Below, piece after piece: positions 36,256 through 49,438 of a DNA stretch of 64,000 nt (its first letter is position 1; each line of letters starts with the position of its first letter). The notes beneath the pieces were generated by a model. That model ran no database searches, was not told where the DNA came from, and saw only the letters and a program-made list of their open reading frames with translations. The stretch is from Climacium dendroides. Taxonomy: Eukaryota > Streptophyta > Bryopsida > Hypnales > Climaciaceae. The stretch covers positions 24,967,345 to 25,031,344 of the forward strand of contig OX467089.1 in assembly GCA_950106755.1 (NCBI GenBank). Reading direction: 5' to 3'. A program made the position numbers and the translations under genes.

Positions 36256-36385
36256 GGAAAATTTTGTTAAAATGGCGGTATTCCATAAGCCATTTTTCCA
36301 TTCATTTGTAGGACAGGTATTTCAGACCGCACGGGTTTGTAAAGCGGCAAGTTTGTGGAATACCACCATTTTAACGAAATATCGG
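36256..36385. mobile_element. MITE of the GGGGAATTTC family (130 bp), 5' of the coiled-coil gene
   Basis: Ends are GGAAAATTTTGTTAAAATGG and, inward from the right, CCGATATTTCGTTAAAATGG. Both ends are followed inward by a 'ggtattcc' string, in inverse orientation to each other. Flanking 8-mers AAAAGTAT and CTAAGTAA share 5 positions, a weak target-site duplication. It lies about 300 bases upstream of the first coding exon, in the leader or promoter region of that gene. Confidence 0.65.
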
Positions 36386-38610
36386 CTAAGTAAACTAACA
36401 CCCTAGCTCCCAAGTTTCCAACAAATCTACATATACCGGCCCAATCAGATGACACTGGCTCCGAATCCGGAACAAACAGAAAAATCTCCTGCCAAAAAAA
36501 AAGGGTATATTTGCAAGGATAATGAACAATTGAGCTCCAACTCTCCAATTCATAAACACACAACACCAAATCTTCAATTTCTTGCGCAATTAGACGACGA
36601 TAGTCTTGAATCTGTACCACTTGGAAGAAATTCGCAACCATCGAAATAACACAAAAGAATTCAAAATGCAGAAGGGTGCGCTTACAAAGTAAAATGTGCA
36701 ATCGATCACATCTGCAAGCTGTCAGAAAACTGAAATTCTTGCGGATAACGGTAGAATGTAAGTCAGAATGTTAGATCAGGCGATCTGAAAGGATTTCTTG
36801 ATCCATACAAATGAAGAAGACGGCGGGGCGCGGGACCGCGGCCAGTGGAATGTTGCCTTGAATGAAAAAACGGCGCGGATTGTTTCATCTACGGTTTGGA
36901 GATATTCATTAGAATAAGTAGATTCTCAAAAGTCTGGAATGTTCATCAACTCCGTTTTGTTGAAGCTTGTTTAGGGTAGTTGCTGGTTGATATTTTGCAC
37001 CAGGGCAGGCAATAAACCCACTTCAAACTTTGAATTTTTGTTATAAATTGGAAAATGGGAATCTTATGTGCAAATTGAAGATGCTACACAAGATACATTT
37101 CCCACTTTGACTTAGTTTTGATAAAAAAAATTACTCAACAACTTGATTATTTTTTTTAATTTATTGAAAATTATAATTTTCAATTAAAAAATTTATCAAA
37201 GGATTTATTCATTTTTTAATCTATAAACAATGCACTAAAAATTTATTAAAAATAATGGAAATCCTTTTTAAAATCATGTGCCAAAAAATCATGAATTTAG
37301 GAGTTATATTGATAGAAATATTAGTTTATAAAGATTTACCTTTAGAGTTGAAAAAAAAAACAAGTTTTTCAATTTTTCAAAAAATCACTCAAAAAAATTC
37401 GATTTAAAAAAATATTGAGCTATTTTATACAATTTGGGATACTTGGTAATATTTTTGCCTTTGGACACATCGTTCTTACACTTTTAATGAAAAATGGTAT
37501 TGAAGTTTACTTTCATCCCAAGTTGAATTTCAAATAAACCAAAACTTCTATGAAAATTCTAGAGGTGCTCAATGACGACATCTTTTCAATGTAGAGCAAA
37601 TAGTTATCATCATCTTGTAAGAGTCAACCTTGTCCAATATATATGTTGATACTTTTTTTGCAACAAAATAATTTATCTGTCCAATTGAATTTTTTTTGGT
37701 GGATTGGTTGACACCTAGTGCACAATAATTGTATTGCAAATTTATTCCAAAACTATCTATGCTTAATATGAGAAGGCAATTATTGACTTTAATAAAAACT
37801 AATAAGTCCTACAAGTTTGTATTTTTTTCCAACACCAATTATTGAAAGTACTCTTCTCCTTTTAGCAATTAATGTAGGTAGGTGCAATTTTCTTAAAGAA
37901 GGTAATTGGAACCTCATCACATTCAATCAAAAATATCTCAAAATCCATTCACCTTATTGTTCTAATTCTTTTTGTTACTCCATCTAAAATTGTTGAAGTC
38001 CAAGATCCTATGGTTACAATATGTTTTTAGTTTTTTGAATCACTCCCAAAGCATATCTTTGAAAATGTGAAAAATGCACTCCTAATACACCTGAACAAGG
38101 CTCAGACATTCAAGGGTCAACATTAATGACTACTCAAAACATCGTAAGATCAAGGGATTGAGTTCCTACATCATGTGATCATATTTGGAAAACTAAGATA
38201 AATGTGTTGTTTAGAGTTCAATGCTAATTTGTTGCTAGAGCATGTGAACAAGGAATTGAGGAAGACAGGAGACCAAGATTATACAAAATAATCTCAAAAT
38301 ATAATTTTGAACGTACGAGTATCAATGTTTTGGTCTAATGTTACAAGTATCGTTATGATTACAAGCAATCATAATGTACAGAGATGGAATTTTTTGGGGG
38401 GCTTTTCTAGTTTCTTAACAATAGCTACATGCTGAAGCAGCTACATGCTACATGCTGAAGCAGCTTGACAGGAAGTTACTCTACATAAAAATTCTGAAAA
38501 CTACTCATATGCTACAAGCTGGAAGTGCAACACGTGGTCGGCCGTGGCATGACACAATTCTATGAAGAAGCTAGGCCAGCGCACCGAAATCACACCAACA
38601 GAGGGAGGAA
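36386..38610. other. Upstream region of the coiled-coil gene and AT-rich spacer
   Basis: 36400-36900 is GC-richer (for example 'ggcggggcgcgggaccgcgg' near 36825) and probably holds the promoter and a non-coding first exon of the coiled-coil gene. No TATA box could be fixed. 36900-38400 is AT-rich with nothing recognised. A short direct repeat, 'ctacatgctgaagcagct', occurs twice near 38425-38465. The rest probably contains the 3' untranslated region of the starch synthase. Confidence 0.5.
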
Positions 38611-41600
38611 TCATGAGAGGGAAGCAGGAGGATGTCCATCTTCAACGGTGTGCTCGTATAGTTTGATGTACTGGTCGATCGGAGCACCGTCCCAGCTCAA
38701 ATCTACGCTCATGACCTTGCTTACAAGATTTGCCCACCATTGCGGCTGCTCGTTATAGTAACCAAGTGCTCTGTCCAAAGCACTTGCCAATGCCTGCAAC
38801 GAGACCCCCATTTTTAAAAAATTAGCATCTAAGGAGGGTGTATCACTTCATTCACTTACATGTTTTTTTTGTAAAATAATCACATTCCGTGATTCACAAA
38901 CTTTTCAAAATCATTGATTCTTGAAGTATGTATCACTTACTTCCTCGGTCGGTTCATTGAATGTAAAACCGTTTCGCTTCTCCTCAGTGACAATGTCTCC
39001 ATCCACGTCGAAGACACTAACATCAAAGTCCACATGACAATGACATCAATAAACTCCGTTTTTGTGATTAGAAAGGATAATCAACAGATTATGAGAAATT
39101 GAAACAGGAAACTTTGATCATGGGTGCGAACGCATACTGGATTGAGTCGATGAGTTGTCAATACATACCTGTCAGCCAATCCTCCAGTCTTGCGAACGAC
39201 AGGTATGGTCCCGTACCTCATAGCATACATCTGCATTTGAGGAGTTCCGTGTTTAAAGATCAACGGAACTCAGGAAAAAGGGGAAACCATTGTCGAGGTC
39301 GTGGTTTTAGTTTTAAGCAGATATTACAGGGCAATTGCCTCCCATAGGAAGTCGAGGTCACTACAGCATATTTACATATTTCTACTTAGACTAGACAGCG
39401 TTTTACTAGCCAAGCGTTCGAGGGATTCAAACTCACCTGGGTCAGACCGCAAGGCTCGAAGATAGACGGTATCACAAATAGATCCGCTCCCGCGAAAATG
39501 TTGTGTGTGAGGGTCTCCTCACATCTTAGGACAAGCCGCACATGAGGATGGTTCTCAAACTGGACTGCAAGCGCGTCAAACTCCTCCTGCAAATGAAAAT
39601 CTACTTCAGTCTCGATCGATCGAGTGGCTACTCCAGTAAATGGCTTTCAAGGGCGATAGTTTTGATGGAAATTCGCAAGATTCAATGGCAGAGATTTCGA
39701 GTGCCTTCATCCTCACAGAAGAAGTTCAAAAATTCTTAATCTATGTAAAGACTATTTCGACGAATGTCATGCTCCAAGAGGATGAATCACGAGCACTAAA
39801 AGTGCATGACCAGCACAACCATACCTTGATCTTAGGGAGTTGGCTGGTGCCTTGCAGAATGAATTGGCCACCACGGTTGAGGGTATGGAAGATGGCCGCA
39901 CGGAGGAGGTAGACTCCCTTCTGCGGTACTAATCTCGATACACAGCACACCTGTGGAAAGTGTGTAATTACATGTTATTATCTGATTGCCTTTTGTCAGT
40001 GGGCATATCCACATCGCCCGCATCGTGAAATCTATGGAAAATCATCAATGCTACGGTCACTGCATTTTTCCTGGTAACGTAATAGGAGAAGGATATTCAA
40101 GCGTATTCAAAGCTTACAAGAGGTTTTTCCGCATCACTGCCTTCCATTGAAAGGCCAAGGCAACGCTTGAGATTATTCTTGATCACTTTTTTATTCTCTA
40201 CATTGTCTGAGTTGTAGTGGTACTGCAGATGGCAATCGGTGGCAGGGTCCCACAGCGTGTCATCGATTCCATTCACGATTCCATGGAATTTCTTGGTCAA
40301 ATTTCTTAATGTCGTATGCAACCCTTCACCTCCCTGGACATCCCATAAGAAGATTTGGTATGAATTCTGGTGGGCAAGATGAAGTCTAAGGATTGCACAT
40401 GGAAGAAAGTCAGTTTTCTGATTATCCAATTCTATCTGGAGAGGGTATTTCTCACCTCTGGAGTGAGAACCTCTTTTGCATACGTTGGCGATACTGTAGT
40501 GATGAAGTCCGAATGTATGAGCCCACCCTGAGCCGACACAACAATTTCACCATGAGTCAGATAATTATTGCGAGCTGTAAACTAACCTGCACTCCTGTCC
40601 TGGCGGTCCTCCCAATGACCCTACCCATGTCAAATTCCAATTTCGCTACAAGACAGGGCTCTCTCACCTTCAGGACGTTGATTTTGTCAGCTTTAATATT
40701 GTCCTGGAAATCATCCTTGTGCAAAGGCGCTTTGAACTGAATGCCGCAGGACTCGAGAGCTTCCATAGAGTCCTTCCCCTGTGGCTCAAAATTGTGACAT
40801 GTGAAAGCAAGCTTCGCACTCAGACCCAAGGCAGCGTAATGGCTCTTGTACAGGGGTGCCTGCGTGGCAAGGAGACAGGGATCAGACCTTTGTGTAACGA
40901 TATAATATCGAATAGTTCTTGGAGTGGACATTATAGATCTGTGGTAGTTGAGAAGAAATTAGGCAATTTCTTACCACAATAGCCACAGGCCAGTCATGGC
41001 AGTGAATGAGGTTTGGTCGCTTGCCGAACTGCAATAGAAACTCGAGAGAAGCTCGCGCAAAGTATGTGAAGCGCTTGAAGTCGTCTGGCTGGCAGTAGAC
41101 GGAATCGCGATTAAAGAACTCCGCAGGATGTTGCGGGTCAATGAAGTATACCCAAAGACCTGCACCAAATGAGGTTGTTAAAACCAACTGGTCTCATGAC
41201 CGAGAGAACAGCACAGAAAAAAATGTGAAAAAACTGCGAGGGAGGGATTACCCTCCACGACGCCAGTCCACACCACGTTCTTGTGCATGGCCCCCTCAAA
41301 ATACGAATAAAAATGCTTGTTCAGTCTCTGCACAGTTTTCAATCGAGAGCTCCGTTCAAACATCGAACACAGAAAGTTTCTCACTTCGGAACCAAGGAAA
41401 TCGGCGCTGATAACCGCGGCAGAACGTTTGAAGTTTGTGAACTCGCAAGAGATTGGAAATGGGATGGAAGACAAACCTTGAAATTCTTGACACAGCTCAT
41501 GTCCAGCATCGAATATTTTGGGATGATGATCTCCACCCGGTGGCCTTTCTTTTGAAGCGCGCGGCCAAGTCCGGTCACCACGTCTCCCAAACCTCCCACC

Positions 41601-43606
41601 TGATGAGAGAATGATCGTGGTTTAGCCTTCTCATGAGATGGTTTCTCTTGAGCAGCGTGCATAAAATTGTACGTGCAACTTGTGACTTCAAATCGTTCAA
41701 AGGTTCAAGTACCTAAATATTTCATAAAGTTTTCGCATCGTCGCACATATAGTGCAAGAGACCAACTACATGGGCTGACACTGAAGTCTTTTTGCATATA
41801 TAATCAGTATTGTGGTTTAAGTGCCCCTACCTTCGCCACAGGGGCCATTTCGGAGGCAAGATGCACGACATGGTACCGAGGCCTGCGATTTCACACAAGA
41901 GTTTTTAGCAGATCCAAATAGCTTGGACAAAAGAAGTTGCAATCATGCTAATTGTGTATTTCTAAGCTCTGTGATTTCTGTGCTCTCATCAAGTTACTCG
42001 AGCATTGTATGCCTCACTCCGAAGTGGCAATAACCGCCAGCCTCCATGGCATAATCGGATCCGGGCCACATATCGTAAGCGACATATATCAAAGAGACAA
42101 AAATAGTGCCGGCGATGCTGCAGGCAACGGAGGAGATCACTGATCAAGTGAGTGAATATCATGTTCTTGAAAATTAATGGCGCTACCTTTTCACGGCTGG
42201 CGGGCGCTCAAGGGAGCCAAGAAAGCCAGCAACAAGATTCTCCACCTGCTTCTCGGGTATGGCACCGGCATAAGTGGCAGGCGTAATGTGTCCCCGAGGA
42301 GCTTGCGTTTCAAGGCGACAGCCAGATGCGTATAGCGATGAGAGCAGGACGTTGTTGCTCATGATTAGCTGCAATCAGAAAACACTTCGCATGAATTTGC
42401 TGCCTTCCTTCCGAAGTGCAAAACATTCTCAGCCGCTTTTGTCCATCTTTCATGTTTTATTTGTTTCTATTCGAAGGCAAATCAAAGAGGCCGCGGAAAT
42501 GCTTTCTCTCGACGGAACTCCGTAATCTCGTGACTGTAATTCACTTGTGACTTGAGCATTAGGGTGTGCAAATTACCTGGTCGCCTGGGAGAGTCTCCTG
42601 TGTCAGCTGCGGCAAAGCCATTTCCAGACGTGATGCGGAAGGGACTTCTGTTAGATAACCATGCACATACGAACACAACATGAGACTCAATGTGTTTACC
42701 CTCCCTCGTCAAACCTATCGTGCATCTGAGTTATCACTGAGACAGGGCTATTCCAAGAACTGTCGCGTTTAAGGCCAAAGAAAGAACAAACAAAATCAAA
42801 CAGATATAACAGAATCGCAAGCTCTTCCTCTACGGGTACTTAAAGAGTTGGAACAGAGTGCGTCGCCATTGGAGCCATGACAGAAACAAATTTACGGTCG
42901 ACATTGAGGAACACATGCGGCCGGACCGGAAAACACACACCAAGAAACGAAGAATGTGTTCAGCACCATTTTCCCGACCATTTTAGGTACCTACAACTGA
43001 TCACTGCAAAGCCCTAGAAGCTGGTAAGTCGACCGGAAAGGCGAACGCCATCGAGCGCCTCTACCGCCTAAACATGACAAATTACCTGAGGCAATATTTA
43101 TATGCAACTCAAACTCCTAAGATTGACCGAAACTACTGAAGTCCTTTCCACCGTAGAAGACGAGAAAAGCTGATCGTCAACAGCCTCTACGACGCAAATC
43201 AAATGACTGACAAAACACGGCTCAACTCAAAGTCTGGCATGTCAGCATGTATTGTCAAGATGATATTTGCCATGACAACCGAGGGCTCATTCACGCAACC
43301 ATGCCAGCTTATGCACATGCATGCACAGATGACGGTGACAGCCGGACCGGCTTGCATGTCAGCTCGGTGTCAACCCTCACATGCAAAAACCTCGACGACA
43401 GGATAAGATATCAATTTCACAGGACATCTTAACCATGCAGGATCGCTTTGGAATGAAATAATTCCTTCATTGTTCCTTTCCATTATGATAGGTATGGTTC
43501 ACAATATAAAGAACTTCACAAGCGACCTTCCAAGAGTCATCTGTCACTTACGCACTGGCGACGACTCTTCAACAGCAGAGTTGCGGAATCGCGTAATGTG
43601 CTCCAT
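38611..43606 (-). CDS. Soluble starch synthase, SSIII/IV/V-like, 15 coding exons
   Basis: Transfers glucose from ADP-glucose to growing starch chains, normally in plastids (GT5 family). Exons: 43606-43552, 42647-42577, 42368-42187, 41882-41831, 41599-41477, 41327-41252, 41159-40975, 40859-40668, 40527-40456, 40333-40118, 39950-39825, 39586-39437, 39230-39169, 39016-38941, 38793-38611. All junctions are GT-AG and all phases fit, giving 606 residues. Landmarks: Lys120 in KVGGLGD (ADP-glucose binding), HCHDW at 239-243, [10 protein letters not shown] in exon 8, VNGID in exon 10, SRLVPQKG at 413-420 (Arg414, Lys419), [11 protein letters not shown] at 490-500 (Glu494), and [12 protein letters not shown] across exons 13-14. 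The catalytic GT5 and GT1 halves are complete. TCHNFE and the overall pattern look most like SSIV, but the long coiled-coil N-terminus of SSIV is absent: only about 100 residues precede the catalytic domain. No clear transit peptide is seen. The start has a good context (G at -3 and +4) and an in-frame stop upstream, but exon 1 is the least certain part; a start at 42621 would give 579 residues. Confidence 0.88.
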
Positions 43607-44460
43607 TGCAAGCCCCTTCAACCACTCCCCACTCGCACTTGCGCTTCCAAATCAAAGCCTTTCAACGACTGTGAATTCGACGAGGTTTTTAAGTCACCAA
43701 ATGGCAACTCTCTCTACAAATATATCTCGATGGCACCAAGCCAGCATGCACCCGATCAAAAGGTGACACCACTTCAAGGCTCAGACCAGCCAAATTGTGA
43801 GTCTTGAGTCTTGACAAGAGAAAATGCAAGAGAGCTTGCTGATTGAACGACGCAGTGCTTTTGGAAATTTCTTTTCGAAAAAAACTCTTATGAACGGAGT
43901 TTAAAAATTGATTAGGAAACTGAACTCTCTTGCAGTATTTCAGTATAGACGGATTGAATAGATCAATTCTGATGGACTGAACAATAAACAGAAACTCGCG
44001 CAGTATTTTCAGGGGTTTTTTTTGGGTTTTATTCTGATTCAACGGATCAAACGAATGCTTAGCTGGAACTGTGAAAGGACGAGAGCTTTTCTACAACAGG
44101 ACGTGAGAATTTGAAATTATGAAAACGAGAGATTCTTCTACACGTACACGACGAGCGGAGCTGCCACAGCGATCACTTCAAACTCGACGGAATAACAATA
44201 TAAACTCTCAAGGCAATGAACAAAATTGGAAATTAATCGAAGCCAAAATGCAGAACGCGCTCAAGAAGCAGGAACGGGGTGACGGTGGAGAGAATTCGAA
44301 CAGAGCTGGAGAATTTGAACAGAGCGGACAGAACACTGGAACAATGGCAGCTAGAGTAAAGAAACTCAGTGCGAGCTCAAGCTCTCAGTTGCTGCAGACA
44401 CACACTCTCTTCAAAGTACTCACTCGCTGCACTGCATGTTCTAACGTAGCCAGAGTCTGC

Positions 44461-44467
44461 TTTTATA
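44461..44467 (-). promoter_or_regulatory. TATA box, probable starch synthase promoter
   Basis: The minus strand reads atcTATAAAAgcag, a strong plant TATA match. It lies 855 bases upstream of the modelled start codon, followed by GC-richer sequence (44450-43600) that would form a long, possibly spliced 5' leader. No other gene on the minus strand begins nearby. Confidence 0.55.
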
Positions 44468-44499
44468 GATGGTGGCAGAGCTCACTGTAACGTTCTCGA

Positions 44500-47400
44500 G
44501 CAATATTATAAGGAAAACTATGAGAAGTGTATGTAAAGTTAGAAAAAGAAGGGGGGAGGTAAACATGAAAATGAATAAAATAGTGTAAAAAAAGTAACAA
44601 CACCTGTAACAGACTATAAAAAAACTTTTTTCATGACGAGTTCATATTATTAAATTGTCTTAGTTTGTTCAATCTTGTTTTACTAGTATAACATCAAATG
44701 ACTTGTCATATACATTTTAGAGTTGATAACTACCCTAAAATGTATACAACAAGTCATACCAATACAATGTTGATTTTGTTGGCAATTGAAAGAGGAATCG
44801 AGATTCTCTTAGAAAACCTTTCATTCAAAGAAGCCTTTTGTCCAAGGGAGGAGGCTTTGCAATTAGAAAATGGCTACATTATAGTGAATGAGAAGTTTGA
44901 GTAGGAATTTACTCAAAAGGCGTGCCAATGCTATAGGGACAAAGCCTCTTATAGCCTAGCTTCTTGTTGTAGTCAATCCTACTATGCTAAGAACATTGAT
45001 ATGAGGTCTTGAACAAAGTCAACAAATAGATTTTCAATTCACACCTCAATGGAGTTTTTTTAATTTTTTTATAGCAAATGAGAATTTCACTTCATCAAAG
45101 TGAACCTCTCCTTAATATGTTGCTACTTTACAAGAAACTTTGTTTGTGAAGGACTAACTTTTCAATTAAACAACTTCTTCACATTGCCATATAGCTTTTG
45201 CCAATACAAAACCTCCTCTCCTAAACAAAAAGAACTAAAGTGTAACTTTTGGAAGACTAATCAAACATCTATTTCCTTGTGATGTTATTGAGGCCCATCT
45301 AAGAATAAAAATCTACACATCTAATATTATCATATTCATCACCTAGGTTTTAAAAAACAATGGATGTCTAAAGTACTTTAATAATATAGAGAATTTTAAT
45401 CTTCAACCTAGCTTGTATCTCAAGGACATTGGGCAAAGCCTTCAATTAGTTTTGAATGTTTGAAGTTTTATGAACCACACTAATAAAGATTTTAGTGAAT
45501 GGTTTTCATCCTTTAAGTTATTGATGCAAATTAAATAATGTTTTCCCTACATTGATATAACCAATGTAATTAAGCTATAGAATTAGGAAGGTTTAAAGCT
45601 TTTGGGAGAACTGCAAACAATTGCTTGCCAATCTAACATTACATTGAACTACAACACAACATGAATATTTTGATGGTTTTGAAATACTATGGTGTATTTA
45701 AAGTAGAATGAAGAATGTCTTCAAGGTCACTTTACATTTGGGATAGGACCAAACCAAACCAAAAAGAATTCTAAGCATTCTCTTTCATCAAAATGGACTG
45801 TTTCTATGTTCATGTCCCTCTAAGTTGACTCCTTTTAGTCCCTTATAATAGTCCTATGAGCCTATTCCTAATTTTTAATTAAGAAAAAACATGAAAACAA
45901 ATTATGTACCGCAAATTATAAATTTTGAAAATTTCAAATTCATATTTGAAATCAACAACCCCAAGGGCCCAAAATATATTGCAACTTTTTATATCTAATG
46001 TCATTCCCTTAGAAGACTTTGTAAGACCTACAATAACGTAATCCCCTCTCTAGTAAAATAAGATTTTCTCAACTTGCCTCTCAAACTTACCAAGTATTCC
46101 CTACATCTTACAAAGTAGTTCAAATATCGAAAAGATGTCTAGCCTAAATTATGGTCGGTTTACACCATTGCTAAACCAAAGGCTTTTTAGAAGTATCAAA
46201 GTAGTGATTGGTGGAGAGATAGGTGTGGTTCATGTTGGATTTACAATTTGGCCAAGGCCCATGCCATTTTTTCATGGATGAGAAGTTCATTTAGAAAGTT
46301 GGAATCCTACATAACCAAAGTAGATAATGTTTTGTCGGTTTCTAGGAGATTTTTTCTTGACCCTCTCTTTGAAGTAGACCTAACAGATTTCGAAAATCCC
46401 ATGAAGGGATAAACCTCACATTTTACCTATTTAATTGATCTTATGATTGACAATGTCAGATCTAATAATGTTCTTGGTTTGGCCCTAATGTACAAATGTG
46501 GTTCAAAAAGACACACAAGGAAGAGACCAAGCTAAGGTGGGCGTCCCCAAATGTAACTAACCCCATCATCACTCTAAGTACATCTCCAAAATCAATATGT
46601 ATCTATGTAGAAGAAACAATTGTAGAACATCTACCCAAAAAAACTTTGACCCTTGATAACTTTTGCATACGATATCCAAATGTTGCATTCTTTGGCACAT
46701 TGGAACCTCCTTTCACGTGTCAACAACAAACTAAAAAATTCAACCAGTGTAATAATAGTAAGTACGCACATTAGTGCCCACCTTAGTGTTGTACTGGTTG
46801 GAAGACCATGATTTCAGCAAGATAGGGGATTCCCTGATTTCTATATCGACAGTAGAATTGGGGCAACAGGAATTGCAGTCCATGTAGGTTCCAGAAGAAT
46901 CATTTGATTTGCTGACCTCAGGAGAGCCATGTAGAAGTCTTGGAAACAGGCCCCCCCCCCTTGATTATGTGATGAGTGGAGTCCAAACTTCAATGTGCAC
47001 AGCTTACACTGCAATTTCCCTACAAGAGGGGCACGAATTGTCTCCTTTGCTCCTGGCCTCAATGTTTGTGCGTATGTTTGAGCGGATGTTTGTGTGTGTC
47101 TGTTGGTTACATTCTTCATGAAAGTCTTAAACTTCAAGGCTTCAAGAAACCAACCTCTAGGTTCTAATATTGCTCAGTTTCTTTCTCCTTTTGGTAGTTT
47201 CTCATTTGTTCAAAATTGATCACAATATTATTATCCATGCTTTAGGTTAGTTTGTTTTGTTTGTTTGTTACTTTGAGATCTTTTGGACCATACATCTCCA
47301 GGGTCACGTTCTTGGTACCACTAGAAAAGCTCTTAGTGAAGAGGGGTGCACGGACTTTGTTTCATGACATTTGGATTTACAATGTGAAAGTTATTGAATT

Positions 47401-48630
47401 CTGAAGTTTTTATGAATTAAAAAATTAAAAAATTAATTTTACTTTTTTTTATTGTTGCAATGGTACATGGCACACTAGTGAACACACAAAGGTATAAGCA
47501 CACACAAAGGTATAAGCACACATTCCCATCTTTGCACCCTAATTAGATCTTTAGAATATTTAGATGTAGAGAGTCCATATTGTGTACGACATGTACATGA
47601 ATGCAAAAACAATTTGGATATATAATGCAATTGAATTCCAAAAGTTCATAGAATATTCATACAAGTTCAGAAAAATATCACTTCTCTTTTCAAAAATTTA
47701 TGGATTTTAGTTGCCAATGCATAATTAATAGTTTTATGTGATTGCTCCACCTCAAAGTATATAGAATTCATCAAAGTAAGATTGTAGGTGCTTTCATTGT
47801 CATACATCTTAATAGATTAATTGATTAGTAGATGTATGATCTATATATTGGTTTTAGACTACTTCAAGATGATGATTTGTGCTCTAGAGTCAAACACCTC
47901 ACTAATAAAATTTGCATTGGAATTAGGCAATTTTAAGGTGATGATTTGTACACTAGAGTTGGTCACATCTATTATGATGATTTTTGAGACAGGATAGGAT
48001 AGCTTGGAGCAAATGATTTTTGAGATGGAGTTAGAGAGCCTCCAACCAAATTATATTTGAATACTAGTAAATGATTTTAGATAGAAGCAAATATTGAGAA
48101 GCAAAAACAAAAGAATATAACATTGTTCACCAATGTGGAAAAATGAGGGGGGCATTTTGCTCCTCCAATGCATGAAAATCATTAATTGGATCATGCTTTT
48201 GTCCAACTAACTATTGGTTGTATTATTTAATTCAACTTGATCTCATATATCTTGAGAAAAGATATTCTTTTACTCTCATGGACGTACTAACTTGGTTTAG
48301 CAATGTTATGAAAGGTTTTAACTCTTATAAAACTAATCAACCATTTTAAAGGTGTTATCCATTTTGAGCATCTGTTTTCAAGCTTGCAAACTACTATAAT
48401 AGTAATTATCTCTAAAAAACTATTTCAAGTCTCTTAAAAAAATGATGACTTTTGTCCCCATCATACTACTAAAATCATAAGTCCCTCTGTAATATCACAA
48501 ATGCTACCATTAATACTAGGGGCTGGTGCTTGCTATACTACGCATTCATTGTATCACATATTAGTAAAATTTTGATATATTTGAATAGAATGCATGATAA
48601 TGATTTCAATAAGTCTTTTAAATCATTATT
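44500..48630. other. AT-rich intergenic stretch with dispersed repeats
   Basis: No supported gene. Small frames at 44698-44904, 46496-46774 and 46841-47137 lack motifs; the second lies on repeat family A. An inverted pair 'tacattttagagttgataac' and 'taccctaaaatgta' lies at about 44710-44745. A C run (46950-46959) and a short repeat, 'cacacaaaggtataag', at about 47485-47520 are also present. Confidence 0.55.
46560..46800 (+). repeat. Dispersed repeat family A, copy 2
   Basis: Shares 'tatgtagaagaaac', 'gataacttttgcata', 'acattggaacctcctttca' and 'cagtgtaataata' with the copies at 3210 and 54080. Its neighbour at about 47335-47480 belongs to family B, a pairing also seen at 53865-54340. Confidence 0.65.
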
Positions 48631-49438
48631 TTAAATATTTTGTAAAAATACTTTCAATCATGCATACATAGAAATTGTATTTTCACACAATGTGATATTA
48701 CAGAAATAGAGTAGCAATTTGCAACCACTCTTATAATATCACTTCTTACAAAGGGTGATATTATAGAAATAATATAGTTGTTACAATTAAGGTGATATTA
48801 AAGAGGATCCATAGGATGATATTATAGAGGTAGCAAATCCATTGCTTCTCTTGGCTTTACACTTCTTTGCACTTCTATGATTTTGTGCTTTTGTGAGCTT
48901 TGAGCTTTCATGGTTTCAATTTTCTATTGCTACTATGAAATGATTTTGAGAAATTTATTCAATTGAAGTGATTTTGGATTCCACAACAATTAAGTTGTTC
49001 ACAAAGTTTTTGAGATTTATAATTTTTTTTTTCAATTCTTGAATTTTTTAAATTATTTTATAAAAATATTTTCAATCATGCATACATAGAAATCATATTT
49101 TCACACAATGTGATATTATTGAAATAGTGTAGCAGTTCACAATCACCTCTATAATATCACTTTTTACAACAATTGATATTATAGAAATAGTATAGTCGTT
49201 GCAATTGAGGTGATATTAAAGAGGATCAATATGGTGATATTATAGAGGTAGCAAATCCATTGCTTTTCTTGACTTTACACTTCTTTGCACTTCTATGATT
49301 TTGTGCTTTTGTGAGCATTGAGCTTCTGATTTCAATTTTCTATTGCTACTATCAAATGATTTTGAGAAATTTATTCAATTGAAGCAATTTTGGATTCCAC
49401 AACAATTAAGTTGTTTATGAAGCTTTTGAGATTTATAT
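48631..49438. repeat. Tandem duplication of about 0.4 kb
   Basis: 48631-49020 is repeated at 49048-49438 with scattered substitutions. Each copy has 'tataatatcac' and 'gtgatattata' about 12 bases apart, able to form a hairpin, and then more 'gatatta.aga' strings ('gatattaaagaggatc', 'gatattatagaggtagcaaa'). No open frame. This is a local duplication of a spacer segment rich in one short motif. Confidence 0.85.

Noticed and set aside
43689..44042. A minus-strand 117-codon frame as an N-terminal exon of the starch synthase
   Set aside because: It resembles no starch synthase N-terminus and no in-phase junction to the next exon was found. The short exon at 43606-43552 fits phase and splice signals better.
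44119..44490. A plus-strand frame of 123 codons near the starch synthase promoter
   Set aside because: It lies antisense to the probable 5' leader, ends at the TATA box region, and is low-complexity without a known domain.
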